NCBI RefSeq assembly: GCF_000245795.1
Contig: NZ_JH601133.1
Location: 1,322,994-1,386,993 of the forward strand
DNA length: 64,000 nucleotides
Reading direction: 5' to 3'
Source of the DNA: Facklamia languida CCUG 37842
GTDB taxonomy: Bacteria; Bacillota; Bacilli; Lactobacillales; Aerococcaceae
Within the stretch, counting starts at the first letter, position 1. Every line of letters begins with the position of its first letter. This document shows, piece after piece, positions 27,742-35,866 of this stretch. The translations under genes and the position numbers were made by a program. The notes below the pieces were generated by a model that was not told where the DNA came from, did no database searches, and saw nothing but the letters and a program-made list of their open reading frames with translations.

Positions 27742-27778
27742 ATTATTTGAGATTAGCGCTTAACTATTTAGAGTCATA

Positions 27779-27811
27779 AAAAAGCATCCGCATTGACGCG
27801 GATGCTTTTTT
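27779..27811. terminator. Bidirectional terminator between tdh and the DUF4349 lipoprotein gene
   Basis: A 13-bp stem AAAAAGCATCCGC / GCGGATGCTTTTT with loop ATTGAC. T-runs occur on both sides, serving both converging genes. Confidence 0.92.
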
Positions 27812-27838
27812 GGGTCTTCTTAACCCTTGGCTTCATTT

Positions 27839-28894
27839 TTATTTTGGATCGTGGTCCTGGGATTCAGGCTCATCTTCAAGTTTCGGATAAATAGTTTCTT
27901 CTTTTATTGGCGGTTGGGATGGTTGACTCTGTGATTCAGTGTCGTTTATCGCCTGTTTCGTTTTTCTTGGGGCCAAGCCGTATGAGGGATGATTCTTTTG
28001 ATCAGGGTGGACCTTGACTTTCTGATCATCTTTTCGCTTAGGGAAAATCTTGCGTAAGACGGGACCAAGAATATATCGCCAGAGGAGCGAAAGAACTAAT
28101 AGAACGAGCAGATAAGGCAAGATATTGAGGAAAAACACAATCACCCATTGGAAGACACGTTTGGTACGAATCCAGAAGCTATTGAAGGAGTACCCGACCT
28201 GTGTTCCAATGCTGAAGTCATCATTTTCTTGATTACCAATCCGTTCTCGTTCGAAGAGGTAATAATTAATGGTTCCCCATTCTAAGTCCTTGTCCGTGGC
28301 TGCTTGTTGATCAAGTAGCTCTTTACGACGTGCTTTCGCTTGGTCAAGAGATTGATGAAGACTTGCACGAATGTCCTTGTCTTTTTCTTCTTCGATTTGC
28401 TTTTCAAGTTCAGCAATCTCTTTTTCGATTTCTTCTAATTCTGTCGCTTGATAATCGACTTCGTCTTCCTTATCTTCACTTCCTAGGTTGGAAGTAATAA
28501 GGATTGCTTTATCAATGCTTTGTAGGGCATTATAGGCTTCCATGAAGTTTTCGCGTTTAACCTTTAGGGTCATCGAGAGTTCCATCAAGCCTTGGTTTTG
28601 ACCGATATTGGACGTAACATGTCGTCCTTCATCTTGATACTGAATTTTGATTTGGTGGTCTGTAATCGTCTGCATTAAATTATCTTTTGCTTCTTGATAG
28701 TTGACCGTTTCCTGCGAAATCATTCCATTGAAATCCATGAAGGGTTGACTTTCAAGAATATCTTGAGATTGTTTCTCTAATTCCGACACGGCCGGGGTTG
28801 AGTTGTTGCCGCTATTGAATGCGCTACTCTCACAAGCAACTAGTACACTGGAACTCAGAAGGAGTAGGGCAAGCGCTTTAAATTTCTTTTTCAT
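27839..28894 (-). CDS. DUF4349-family lipoprotein
   Basis: Lipid-anchored protein of 351 aa. The signal peptide ends with the lipobox LVAC (Cys at about residue 21). An extracytoplasmic domain includes a long coiled coil (about 150-195, Glu/Lys-rich heptads) typical of DUF4349. One membrane helix pair (about 245-275) and a hydrophilic, Pro/Ser/Glu-rich C-terminus on the cytoplasmic side follow. The ATG at 28894 follows GAGG; the GTG two codons earlier is less well placed. Function is unknown. It shows that the lipoprotein pathway works in this organism, relevant to the lipobox-free binding proteins. Confidence 0.85.
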   Translation of the reverse strand: MKKKFKALALLLLSSSVLVACESSAFNSGNNSTPAVSELEKQSQDILESQPFMDFNGMISQETVNYQEAKDNLMQTITDHQIKIQYQDEGRHVTSNIGQNQGLMELSMTLKVKRENFMEAYNALQSIDKAILITSNLGSEDKEDEVDYQATELEEIEKEIAELEKQIEEEKDKDIRASLHQSLDQAKARRKELLDQQAATDKDLEWGTINYYLFERERIGNQENDDFSIGTQVGYSFNSFWIRTKRVFQWVIVFFLNILPYLLVLLVLSLLWRYILGPVLRKIFPKRKDDQKVKVHPDQKNHPSYGLAPRKTKQAINDTESQSQPSQPPIKEETIYPKLEDEPESQDHDPK

Positions 28895-29086
28895 AGGCAC
28901 CTCACTTTATTTTGCTTAATAGGAACGGTTTAGTTTAGTTTAACATTTTAGCAATCAGAGGTGATAATTTATTGCTCATAATGGTCCCAGGTTAAAGATG
29001 GGAGAGGAAACGAATTAATGAAGAAAGCAAGAAGAGAGACTCAGAGGTATATCGTTTTATTGGGAGAGTATTACAAGAAAAGAAGA

Positions 29087-29119
29087 GGGATGAAAGAAGC
29101 TGTTTGCTTCTTTCATCCC
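29087..29119 (-). terminator. Terminator downstream of tRNA-Arg
   Basis: A 14-bp perfect inverted repeat GGGATGAAAGAAGC/GCTTCTTTCATCCC with loop TGTTT. Read on the minus strand it is followed by a T-rich tract and lies about 30 bases after the tRNA. Confidence 0.75.
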
Positions 29120-29148
29120 TCGTAAAGCTTGATAATATCCTATCTTAA

Positions 29149-29220
29149 TATCGCCGGAGGGAATCGAACCCCCATCGAAAGAACCGGAATCTCTCGTGAT
29201 ATCCATTACACTACGGCGAC
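29149..29220 (-). tRNA. tRNA-Arg (anticodon CCG)
   Basis: A 72-base cloverleaf on the minus strand: 7-bp acceptor stem GTCGCCG/CGGCGAT (G-U at the first pair), D arm, anticodon loop TTCCGGT with anticodon CCG, and T arm GGTTCGATTCC. The discriminator is A and no CCA is encoded. It reads CGG arginine codons. Confidence 0.93.
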
Positions 29221-29328
29221 GTAACTCATTCATTATAACAAATGAAAATCAAAAAGAATAGGGGAAAATAAAAAAATAAGACATAGTTATCAAATGAACC
29301 ATGCCTTACTCATAAAAAACGGTTAGGA

Positions 29329-29451
29329 TTAGAAGAAACTTGGGTGACGAGAATCTTCTGGATCTCCAAAATCATCATTCATATTTAATCCTACCGCAAA
29401 GGTTACCGCGATAAAAATCGTAGTGAATAATAAAACCCAAAATGCGTCCAT
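29329..29451 (-). CDS. 40-residue single-pass membrane peptide
   Basis: Small gene on the minus strand with AGGAGGAG 5 bases before the ATG and a good promoter. The product has a hydrophobic helix at residues 3-23 followed by a short acidic, Asp/Pro-rich tail ending RHPSFF. I do not recognise the family. The size and shape resemble small accessory subunits of membrane complexes. It stands alone between tRNA-Arg and the EETT-repeat lipoprotein. Confidence 0.7.
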   Translation of the reverse strand: MDAFWVLLFTTIFIAVTFAVGLNMNDDFGDPEDSRHPSFF

Positions 29452-29486
29452 GACTTCTCCTCCTTTTTGAGAGCTAAAAGATTAAA

Positions 29487-29531
29487 ACGTTTTCTATACT
29501 TCCATTATACACTATTCGTAATAAAAGTGAA
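29487..29531 (-). promoter_or_regulatory. Promoter of the 40-residue peptide
   Basis: On the minus strand, TTCACT (29531-29526), a 16-base spacer and consensus TATAAT (29509-29504). Just downstream is TAGAAAACGTTTTAA, a cre-like palindrome with two mismatches. Confidence 0.6.
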
Positions 29532-29686
29532 TTGTTTTGCGCAAATTCTTATTATAATTTTTGCTTATTCAAATAGAACCTTAAATTTCATAGTTTAAAG
29601 GTTATTTAGTAGACAAAAGGCTTAAAATTAACTACTATTTAGTTATGATGTCATGTTGGGTTTTAGATAAGTGAAAGGAAGATTAT

Positions 29687-31411
29687 ATGAAGTTCAAAAA
29701 GTTGCTGTTAAAAGGATCACTTGTATTCGGCTCAATGTTAATCTTAGCTGCTTGTCAATCAGATAATTCCAAAGAAACCACCACGGTCGAAGTGACAACA
29801 AGTCAAGTTGCTGAACCAACAACTGTTGAAGAAACAACAATCGAGGAAACAACTAAAGAAGAAACAACTGAGGAAGAAACAACCGAAGAAGAAACAACGA
29901 AAGAAGAGACAACCGAAGAAGAAACAACCAAAGAAGAAACAACCGTAGAAGAAACAACCGTAGAAGAAACAACCGTAGAAGAAACAACCAAAGAAGAAAA
30001 GTCTGAAGCAACAAGTAAAGAAGAAAAAGCTAAAAAGGAAAAGTCTGAAGAAACAACCAAAGAAGACCAATCCGAAGAAACAGATAAAGAAGATCAAAAA
30101 GAAACAACAAGCAAAGAGGACAAATCTGAAGAAGATAATAAAGAAGAGACAAGTAAAGAAGACAAAAAAGACGAAATGACAGAAGAAGAGTCCTCTGAAG
30201 AAGAGGAAACTAGCAAAGAAAAAGAAGACAAGTCTGAAGAAACAAGTAAAGAAGACAAGTCAAAAGAAGATGAGACCGAAGAATCTTCTGAAGAAGAAAC
30301 ATCTGCTGAAGATCAGGAAAAGGATTCATCATATGATAAGAAAGTAAGCCCAGTTGCACCAGTCGCTGAAGAAGAACCACTTCAAGATGGTGATTATTCT
30401 GTCAAAGGAGAAGCCAATGAATTAGGTTGGCATTTAGCCCATTCGATCAAGGTCGAAGAAGGGAAAGTGGTAGAATCAGACTTTGATTACCTAAATGAAA
30501 AAGGCGATCGTTTAAGTGAAGATGAAGAATACAATCTTCAAATGGAGCAAGCGACGGAAGTGACATTAAAAGATGCGATCGATGAGTTGAATGAGGCCTT
30601 CTTAGCTGATCCAACTGCTAAGATCAAGGTTGTAGCAGGAGCTAATGAGACGAGCAAACACTTTAAGAAATCTGCTGAAACCCTTCTAGACCTTGCACGA
30701 CAAGGGGATACAAAAGAGACCATGATCGAATTTGACCAAGAAATGCCTGCACTAAAAGATGGCGACTACATCCTCGAAGGCGAAGCTAATGAAGAAGGTT
30801 GGGCTGTGGAACACACTATTCAGGTAAAAGACGGTCAAATCATTGAATCTGTCTTTGATTATGTGAATGAAGAGGGTGAAAAGCTTTCAGAAGATAAGGA
30901 AGCCAACGAAGCTTTTGAGAAAGACCATAAACAAACCTTGAAAGATGTCTTTGAAACCCTTGATGAAGCGCTTGTGAATGAGGAAGATTTGGATGCGATT
31001 GAAATTGAAGGGGCCGAAGATTACCTTGAAGATTTCAAGGCATCAGTTGAAGTCTTGATTGAACAGGCTAAGGATGACGAAGCAGCATCTGAGGAATCAA
31101 GTGTAGACCAAGTCAAAAAAGACGCCAAAGAAAAAGCGGAAGACCTTGAAAAAGATGCTAAGGACCAAGTGGATAAGTTAGAAAAGGACGCAAAGGATAA
31201 AGCGGACGCCTTAGAAAAAGACACCAAAGAGTCAATGGACAAGATCGAGAAGGATGCTAAAGAAAAGGCAGAAAAACTTGAAAAAGATGCCAAGGATAAG
31301 GCAGAAAAACTCGAAAAAGATGTTAAGGATAAGGCAAATGAATTAGAAAAAGACGCAAAGGACAAGGCGGATAAGGTAACCAAAAACCTTAAGGATTCCA
31401 AGAAAAAATAG
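29687..31411 (+). CDS. Repeat-rich lipoprotein with two PplA-like (FMN_bind-like) domains
   Basis: Surface lipoprotein of 574 aa. Lipobox LAAC has Cys at about 23. Residues 30-220 are a low-complexity stalk, first Glu-Glu-Thr-Thr repeats, then Lys/Glu/Ser/Asp. Two related domains start DGDY..GEANE.GW at about 231 and 355 and resemble the doubled FMN_bind-like domains of PplA/pheromone-precursor lipoproteins. The Thr expected to carry FMN is replaced (AGANETS at about 316, EGAEDY at about 440), so flavinylation is doubtful. Residues 480-570 are helical 11-residue repeats of the LEKDAKDKAEK kind, as in LEA-like proteins. Both DNA repeat tracts can expand or contract. The role is unknown. Confidence 0.85.
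   Translation: MKFKKLLLKGSLVFGSMLILAACQSDNSKETTTVEVTTSQVAEPTTVEETTIEETTKEETTEEETTEEETTKEETTEEETTKEETTVEETTVEETTVEETTKEEKSEATSKEEKAKKEKSEETTKEDQSEETDKEDQKETTSKEDKSEEDNKEETSKEDKKDEMTEEESSEEEETSKEKEDKSEETSKEDKSKEDETEESSEEETSAEDQEKDSSYDKKVSPVAPVAEEEPLQDGDYSVKGEANELGWHLAHSIKVEEGKVVESDFDYLNEKGDRLSEDEEYNLQMEQATEVTLKDAIDELNEAFLADPTAKIKVVAGANETSKHFKKSAETLLDLARQGDTKETMIEFDQEMPALKDGDYILEGEANEEGWAVEHTIQVKDGQIIESVFDYVNEEGEKLSEDKEANEAFEKDHKQTLKDVFETLDEALVNEEDLDAIEIEGAEDYLEDFKASVEVLIEQAKDDEAASEESSVDQVKKDAKEKAEDLEKDAKDQVDKLEKDAKDKADALEKDTKESMDKIEKDAKEKAEKLEKDAKDKAEKLEKDVKDKANELEKDAKDKADKVTKNLKDSKKK
29830..30000 (+). repeat. Tandem coding repeat for Glu-Thr stalk
   Basis: About ten 15-base units of GAAGAAACAACNNAA type encode EETTx repeats inside the lipoprotein gene. 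Near-identical units such as three GTAGAAGAAACAACC in a row suggest recent slippage. Confidence 0.8.
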
Positions 31412-31442
31412 AGACTTAGCAGAATAATTAAAGAAAAATCTA

Positions 31443-31470
31443 GGAGGAAGCGAGGGCCTTCCTCCTTTTG
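31443..31470 (+). terminator. Terminator after the repeat lipoprotein gene
   Basis: GGAGGAAG/CTTCCTCC 8-bp stem with a 7-base loop, then TTTTG. Confidence 0.75.
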
Positions 31471-31592
31471 CCTTAATCCATTCAAAATTTGTACTAGCAT
31501 TATGGCTGATTTTTTGATATGATCTTAAATGTGCAAATTTTACAAGTCGCATTTACCCTAAATGCAATACGATAATAAAGGAGTTCATATAC

Positions 31593-32213
31593 ATGGCATT
31601 AGACGCAGAATTACGTACAAAAACAGGGACCGGTGCTTCAAAGAAAGCACGTAATGAAGGAAAAATTCCAGTATCCTTATACGGTGGTGATTTAGAAGCA
31701 ACTTCTCTTCTCGTTAACCGTCGTGAGTTTGAAGCCCTTCTTAAAAAAGAAGGATCAAATGCGGTTTTTGATGTGAATTACGATGGTAAGACACAAAAAG
31801 TAATCTTAAAGAACTTTGAAAAGGCAGCTTTAGCCGATCAATTTTACTCCGTAGACCTTGCAGCGATTTCAGCTGACCAAAAACTTCAAGTGGAAATTCC
31901 TCTAGTCCTTGTAAATGCTGAAACGATCAAGGAAGGAATCGTGGAATTAGTGATGAATACGGTTGAAGTTGAAACAGCACCCGACACGATTCCAAATTCA
32001 TTCGAAATCGATGTAACAGGGATGGAAATTGGGGATTCTAAGTCAATCGCTGACCTTGAAGTGCCAGCAGGCGTTGAAGTATTAGTTGAATCTGAAGAAA
32101 CCATTGTTTCTGTCTCAGCTCCTTCTGAGGAACCAGAAGAAACCGATTCAGAAGAAGCAGCAGAACCAGAAGTAATTGGTGAAGAGCAAGAAGATTCTGA
32201 ATCAGAAGAATAA
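31593..32213 (+). CDS. rplY: Ribosomal protein L25 / general stress protein Ctc
   Basis: 5S rRNA-binding protein of the large subunit, 206 aa, of the long TL5/CTC form. The N-terminal L25 domain (1-90, with ASKKARNEGKIPVSLYGG) is followed by the TL5 C-terminal beta domain (about 95-180) and an acidic Glu/Ser tail, usual for Firmicutes. AAAGGAG precedes the ATG. It is monocistronic, closed by a terminator at 32232. Confidence 0.95.
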   Translation: MALDAELRTKTGTGASKKARNEGKIPVSLYGGDLEATSLLVNRREFEALLKKEGSNAVFDVNYDGKTQKVILKNFEKAALADQFYSVDLAAISADQKLQVEIPLVLVNAETIKEGIVELVMNTVEVETAPDTIPNSFEIDVTGMEIGDSKSIADLEVPAGVEVLVESEETIVSVSAPSEEPEETDSEEAAEPEVIGEEQEDSESEE

Positions 32214-32231
32214 TTATTAAATGATAAAAAG

Positions 32232-32267
32232 AGTACAGCGAACATTTTGTTTGTTGTGCTTTTTTTA
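32232..32267 (+). terminator. Terminator after rplY
   Basis: A 12-bp stem with G-U pairs (32232-32243 with 32249-32260) followed by a run of T. Confidence 0.75.
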
Positions 32268-32284
32268 TAGGAGGAGGGTCGTCT

Positions 32285-33460
32285 GTGACAAACCAGAATT
32301 TAGCTGCCTTACAAGCCCAAGTTTGTCGAAAGGCCCTCGAGATTGGGATTGACAAAATTGGCTTTGCCTCAGCAGAGCCCTTTGATCATTTGGAGGAAAG
32401 CCTGATGCAGCAGAAAGCACGGCATTATACCAGTGGGTTTGAACACCCCAATCTTAAGGAGCGAATTTATCCGGACTTAATCTTTGACCAGCCTCAGTCC
32501 ATCATCTCAATCTGTCTGGCTTATCCAAGTCAACTACCCAATCCTCTTCCCTCAGATCCTGGCAATCGAAGAGGCAGCTTTGCACGAGCTTCTTGGGGAC
32601 TTGACTACCATGAAATTCTGCGCCAGCGAATGAAGGCCTTAATGGACTACCTGCAAGACTTGTTTCCAGATAATCATTTTAAGGCCATGGTGGATACCGG
32701 AGAATTGATTGATGTGGCAGTCGCTGAACGAGCAGGGATTGGCTTTATTGGCAAGAACGGGCTAATCATTACCCCAGAATTCGGTAGTTTTGTCTATTTA
32801 GGAGAGATTATTACCGACATTCCTTTCACCCCCAGTCAACGGATTCCAAATGGTTGTGGGGATTGTGATCGATGTATCCGGTCATGCCCAACCCAAGCCC
32901 TTTTGGGAGATGGTCGGATGAATGCACAACGCTGTCTATCCTATCAAACTCAAACAAAGGGCCACCTGCCGGAAAAATTCCGTCGTAAAATCACCCATGT
33001 GATTTATGGCTGTGATATTTGCCAACTTACCTGTCCCTATAACAAGGGGCATGACCATCACCGTCATCCGGAGATGGAGCCTCAGCCTGATCAGGTTCAG
33101 CCAGCCTTAAAGCCTATGCTGACCCTCAATAATAAGGAGTTTAAGCGACAATTCGGTTCCTTAGCCGGCTCCTGGCGGGGCAAGAAACCCTTGCAACGCA
33201 ATGCCATTGTTTCTTTGGCTAATTATGGCGACCAAACCGCTCTACCTCTGCTCTTGGAGTTGATTGAGCGCGACCCACGACCTGTTATTCGGGCGACTTC
33301 TGCTTATGCGGTTAGTCGGATTCAAAAATTTCAAAACGAACAGATGGTCGATCTCATTAAGGGTCAACTTGACCGAGAAAGTGACCCAGAAACCGTCACA
33401 GAGATGCAAAAAGCCATTGAAACACTTGAGAAAAAACGTAAAAAACCAGTGAATCGATAG
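32285..33460 (+). CDS. queG: Epoxyqueuosine reductase
   Basis: Last step of queuosine tRNA modification: reduction of epoxyqueuosine at position 34, a cobalamin and iron-sulfur enzyme. The 391-aa protein shows the two 4Fe-4S clusters CGDCDRCIRSCP (about 197-208) and CDICQLTCP (about 242-250) and a C-terminal HEAT-repeat region (about 310-380). The start is GTG, preceded by AGGAGG. It is followed after 14 bases by another anticodon-loop modification gene, trmL, making a tRNA-modification pair. Confidence 0.95.
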   Translation: MTNQNLAALQAQVCRKALEIGIDKIGFASAEPFDHLEESLMQQKARHYTSGFEHPNLKERIYPDLIFDQPQSIISICLAYPSQLPNPLPSDPGNRRGSFARASWGLDYHEILRQRMKALMDYLQDLFPDNHFKAMVDTGELIDVAVAERAGIGFIGKNGLIITPEFGSFVYLGEIITDIPFTPSQRIPNGCGDCDRCIRSCPTQALLGDGRMNAQRCLSYQTQTKGHLPEKFRRKITHVIYGCDICQLTCPYNKGHDHHRHPEMEPQPDQVQPALKPMLTLNNKEFKRQFGSLAGSWRGKKPLQRNAIVSLANYGDQTALPLLLELIERDPRPVIRATSAYAVSRIQKFQNEQMVDLIKGQLDRESDPETVTEMQKAIETLEKKRKKPVNR

Positions 33461-33474
33461 AAAGAAGACACCGT

Positions 33475-34002
33475 ATGAAAAACCACATTGTACTCTTTGA
33501 ACCCTTGATGCCAGCGAATACCGGAAATATTTCGCGGACCTGTGCTGGAACGAACACAACACTGCATCTGATTGAGCCCTTGGGCTTCTCGACTGATGAT
33601 AAGATGCTCAAACGGGCTGGACTCGACTATTGGGACCATGTTGAGATTGTTTATCATCAAGATCTGGAAACCTTTATAACCTATTTAGCTGGCAGACGTC
33701 TCTATTTAATTACCAAGTTTGCCCCCCAGATCTACACTCAGGCCGATCTGGCCGATCCGAGTGTGGATGAGCAGTTCTTTCTCTTTGGTAAAGAAACGAC
33801 CGGTTTACCTGAAGCCTTTATGCAAGAACATAAAGCCCAATGCCTTCGAATCCCGATGAATGATACCCATATCCGTTCCTTGAACTTATCGAATACGGCC
33901 AACATTATAATTTATGAAGCCTTGCGCCAACAGAACTTTGCTGGACTGGATGGCATTCACCACTACCGGGATACTGACAAATCACGGCGGTTAAATTGGT
34001 AG
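33475..34002 (+). CDS. trmL: tRNA (cytidine/uridine-34-2'-O)-methyltransferase
   Basis: SPOUT-class methyltransferase that 2'-O-methylates the wobble base of leucine tRNAs. It is 175 aa, slightly longer than the usual 155-170. Family motifs: EPLMPANTGNISRTC (about 8-22), FGKETTGLP (about 102) and the knot segment IPMNDTHIRSLNLS (about 120-133). It lies directly after queG and probably shares its transcript. Confidence 0.94.
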   Translation: MKNHIVLFEPLMPANTGNISRTCAGTNTTLHLIEPLGFSTDDKMLKRAGLDYWDHVEIVYHQDLETFITYLAGRRLYLITKFAPQIYTQADLADPSVDEQFFLFGKETTGLPEAFMQEHKAQCLRIPMNDTHIRSLNLSNTANIIIYEALRQQNFAGLDGIHHYRDTDKSRRLNW

Positions 34003-34008
34003 GGCGCA

Positions 34009-34037
34009 TTCTACAGCTAGAATTGATAGCTGTAGAA
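34009..34037. other. Hairpin after trmL
   Basis: A 10-bp perfect inverted repeat TTCTACAGCT/AGCTGTAGAA with a 9-base loop, 7 bases after the trmL stop. It is followed by AAAAA rather than T, so it is not a standard terminator on the plus strand. The rest of 34038-34208 shows nothing I can identify. Confidence 0.5.
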
Positions 34038-34208
34038 AAACCAGGGCCTAAGCAATGGATAAAATGACTGGAGATCGTCTATCGAAAGTGATCACTTATG
34101 CAGAGATCTAAAGCGAAGCATATTAGCACTTCTTCCCACACAGATGATTGGGGTTGCTGAACCATCATGATTCAGTTTTGAGATTGGCACCCTTGAAAAT
34201 CTAAATTC

Positions 34209-34236
34209 TTGACTAAAGGATGATGTTTAATATAAT
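34209..34236 (+). promoter_or_regulatory. serS promoter
   Basis: TTGACT (34209-34214), a 16-base spacer and consensus TATAAT (34231-34236), about 10 bases before the T-box leader. Confidence 0.75.
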
Positions 34237-34242
34237 AGAGAT

Positions 34243-34477
34243 ATCAGTAAGTGCGACCAGTATTTGACCTCGATGGTTCAGAAAGGTAGCGGTTGATGGA
34301 AGCTATCCCATTCAGTCAAGGAATCCCCGCATTGTCTACTTTATGAAAGCAAGGATTAAATAAAGTCGGTCCATCACCGTTATGATGAAGGTGTGAGATT
34401 AATGATGTAATCTCGAACTCGGGTGGTACCGCGGAAAAGAGGCTTTTCGTCCCAATAGGAGGAGGCCTCTTTATTTT
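34243..34477 (+). promoter_or_regulatory. T-box riboswitch of serS
   Basis: Classical T-box leader. The stem I apical loop GGTTGATGG is at about 34291. The T-box sequence AACTCGGGTGGTACCGCG at 34416-34433 is followed by the CGTCCC hallmark and a terminator stem AAAGAGGC (34436-34443) / GCCTCTTT (34465-34472) with T-run. A likely specifier is TCC (Ser) at 34324-34326, within GAATCCCC. Uncharged tRNA-Ser would stabilise the antiterminator and turn on serS. Confidence 0.93.
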
Positions 34478-34497
34478 ACTTTAAGGGAGGAATCACC

Positions 34498-35793
34498 ATG
34501 TTAGATCGTAAATATTTGCGTGAGCATTTAGAAGAAGTGACCCAAAAATTAACCAACCGAGGTGTTGAGGAAGCCACATTAAGTCAATTTAAGGACTTGG
34601 ATGCTCAGCGGCGAACCCTCTTAACAGAGGTCGAAAGCTTAAAGCAGACGCGTAATTCAGTCTCTCAAGAAATTGCCCAGATTAAACGCAATCGAGGGGA
34701 TGCTGAGGCCTTAATTCAACAAATGCAGGAAATTGGTCAACAGATCAGTGGTCTCGAACAAGACCTAGCCAGAGTGGACCAGGATTTAGCTAATATTGAG
34801 CATCGCTTACCCAACATTGCCCATGATTCGGTTCCGATTGGAGCGGATGAAGAGGATAACGTGGAGGTGAGACGGTGGGGGACTGTACCCGAATTTAGCT
34901 TTGAACCTTTAAACCACTGGGATCTTGCTGAGAACCTGGGAATTCTCGATTTTGAACGGGCCGGTAAGGTGACGGGATCCCGCTTCGTCTTCTACAAGGG
35001 CTTGGGGGCTCGGCTAGAACGGGCACTCTATAATTTTATGTTGGATATCCATACCCAAAAGAATGACTATACAGAAGTGATCCCACCTTATATTGTGAAC
35101 CAAGAATCGATGTTTGGAACAGGTCAATACCCTAAGTTTAAGGAAGATACTTTTGAATTGAACGATGACCGTCACTTTGTTCTGATTCCAACGGCGGAAG
35201 TTCCGCTGACAAATTATTACCGGAATGAAGTCTTAGATATCGAGGACTTGCCCGTTAAATTTACGGCTATGAGCCCTTCTTTCCGATCTGAAGCAGGATC
35301 AGCGGGGCGGGATACACGTGGTCTGATCCGGATGCACCAATTCCATAAGGTAGAAATGGTAAAATATGCTCACCCTGACCATTCTTATGAGGAATTAGAG
35401 GCCATGGTGGTCAATGCGGAAGAGATCTTACAGGCTTTAGAATTGCCTTACCGTGTGATCACGCTATGCACAGGCGACATGGGCTTCTCAGCTAGCAAGA
35501 CTTATGACTTGGAAGTATGGGTGCCTGGCCAAAATACCTATCGGGAAATCTCTTCTTGCTCCAATACAGAAGCTTTCCAAGCAAGACGAGCCATGATTCG
35601 CTTCCGCAATGCAGAAGGTAAGTTGAATTATGTCCATACCCTCAATGGGTCTGGTTTAGCGGTCGGTCGAACCCTGGTCGCAATTCTGGAAAACTACCAG
35701 CAAGCAGATGGCACGATCAAGATTCCGACGGCATTAGTGCCTTATATGGGTGGTATCACAGAGATTAATCGAGAAAATGCAGTCGCTAAGTAA
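34498..35793 (+). CDS. serS: Seryl-tRNA synthetase
   Basis: Class II synthetase charging tRNA-Ser, 431 aa. An N-terminal coiled-coil tRNA-binding arm (about 25-105) precedes the catalytic core with motif 2 ([21 protein letters not shown], about 262-282) and motif 3 near [18 protein letters not shown] (about 382). GGGAGG lies before the ATG, directly after the T-box leader. A bidirectional terminator follows. Confidence 0.97.
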   Translation: MLDRKYLREHLEEVTQKLTNRGVEEATLSQFKDLDAQRRTLLTEVESLKQTRNSVSQEIAQIKRNRGDAEALIQQMQEIGQQISGLEQDLARVDQDLANIEHRLPNIAHDSVPIGADEEDNVEVRRWGTVPEFSFEPLNHWDLAENLGILDFERAGKVTGSRFVFYKGLGARLERALYNFMLDIHTQKNDYTEVIPPYIVNQESMFGTGQYPKFKEDTFELNDDRHFVLIPTAEVPLTNYYRNEVLDIEDLPVKFTAMSPSFRSEAGSAGRDTRGLIRMHQFHKVEMVKYAHPDHSYEELEAMVVNAEEILQALELPYRVITLCTGDMGFSASKTYDLEVWVPGQNTYREISSCSNTEAFQARRAMIRFRNAEGKLNYVHTLNGSGLAVGRTLVAILENYQQADGTIKIPTALVPYMGGITEINRENAVAK

Positions 35794-35802
35794 ACAAATA
35801 AG

Positions 35803-35838
35803 GCTCACTGATGAATGGTGTCATCAGTGAGCATTTTT
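35803..35838. terminator. Bidirectional terminator between serS and uppP
   Basis: A 12-bp perfect stem GCTCACTGATGA/TCATCAGTGAGC, loop ATGGTG, then ATTTTTG. Confidence 0.88.
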
Positions 35839-35866
35839 GTTAGGCGTCATTTTATTTGAAAAGATT

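Noticed and set aside
29830-30000. CRISPR array
   Set aside because: The repeat unit is 15 bases, contiguous without spacers, in frame within a lipoprotein gene; no cas genes.
29759-30097. Minus-strand open frames rich in Phe/Cys or Ser/Val opposite the Glu-Thr stalk
   Set aside because: Pure products of the GAAGAAACAAC repeat read backwards.
34054-34107. 17-codon frame after trmL
   Set aside because: No ribosome site, very short, no hydrophobic or conserved features.
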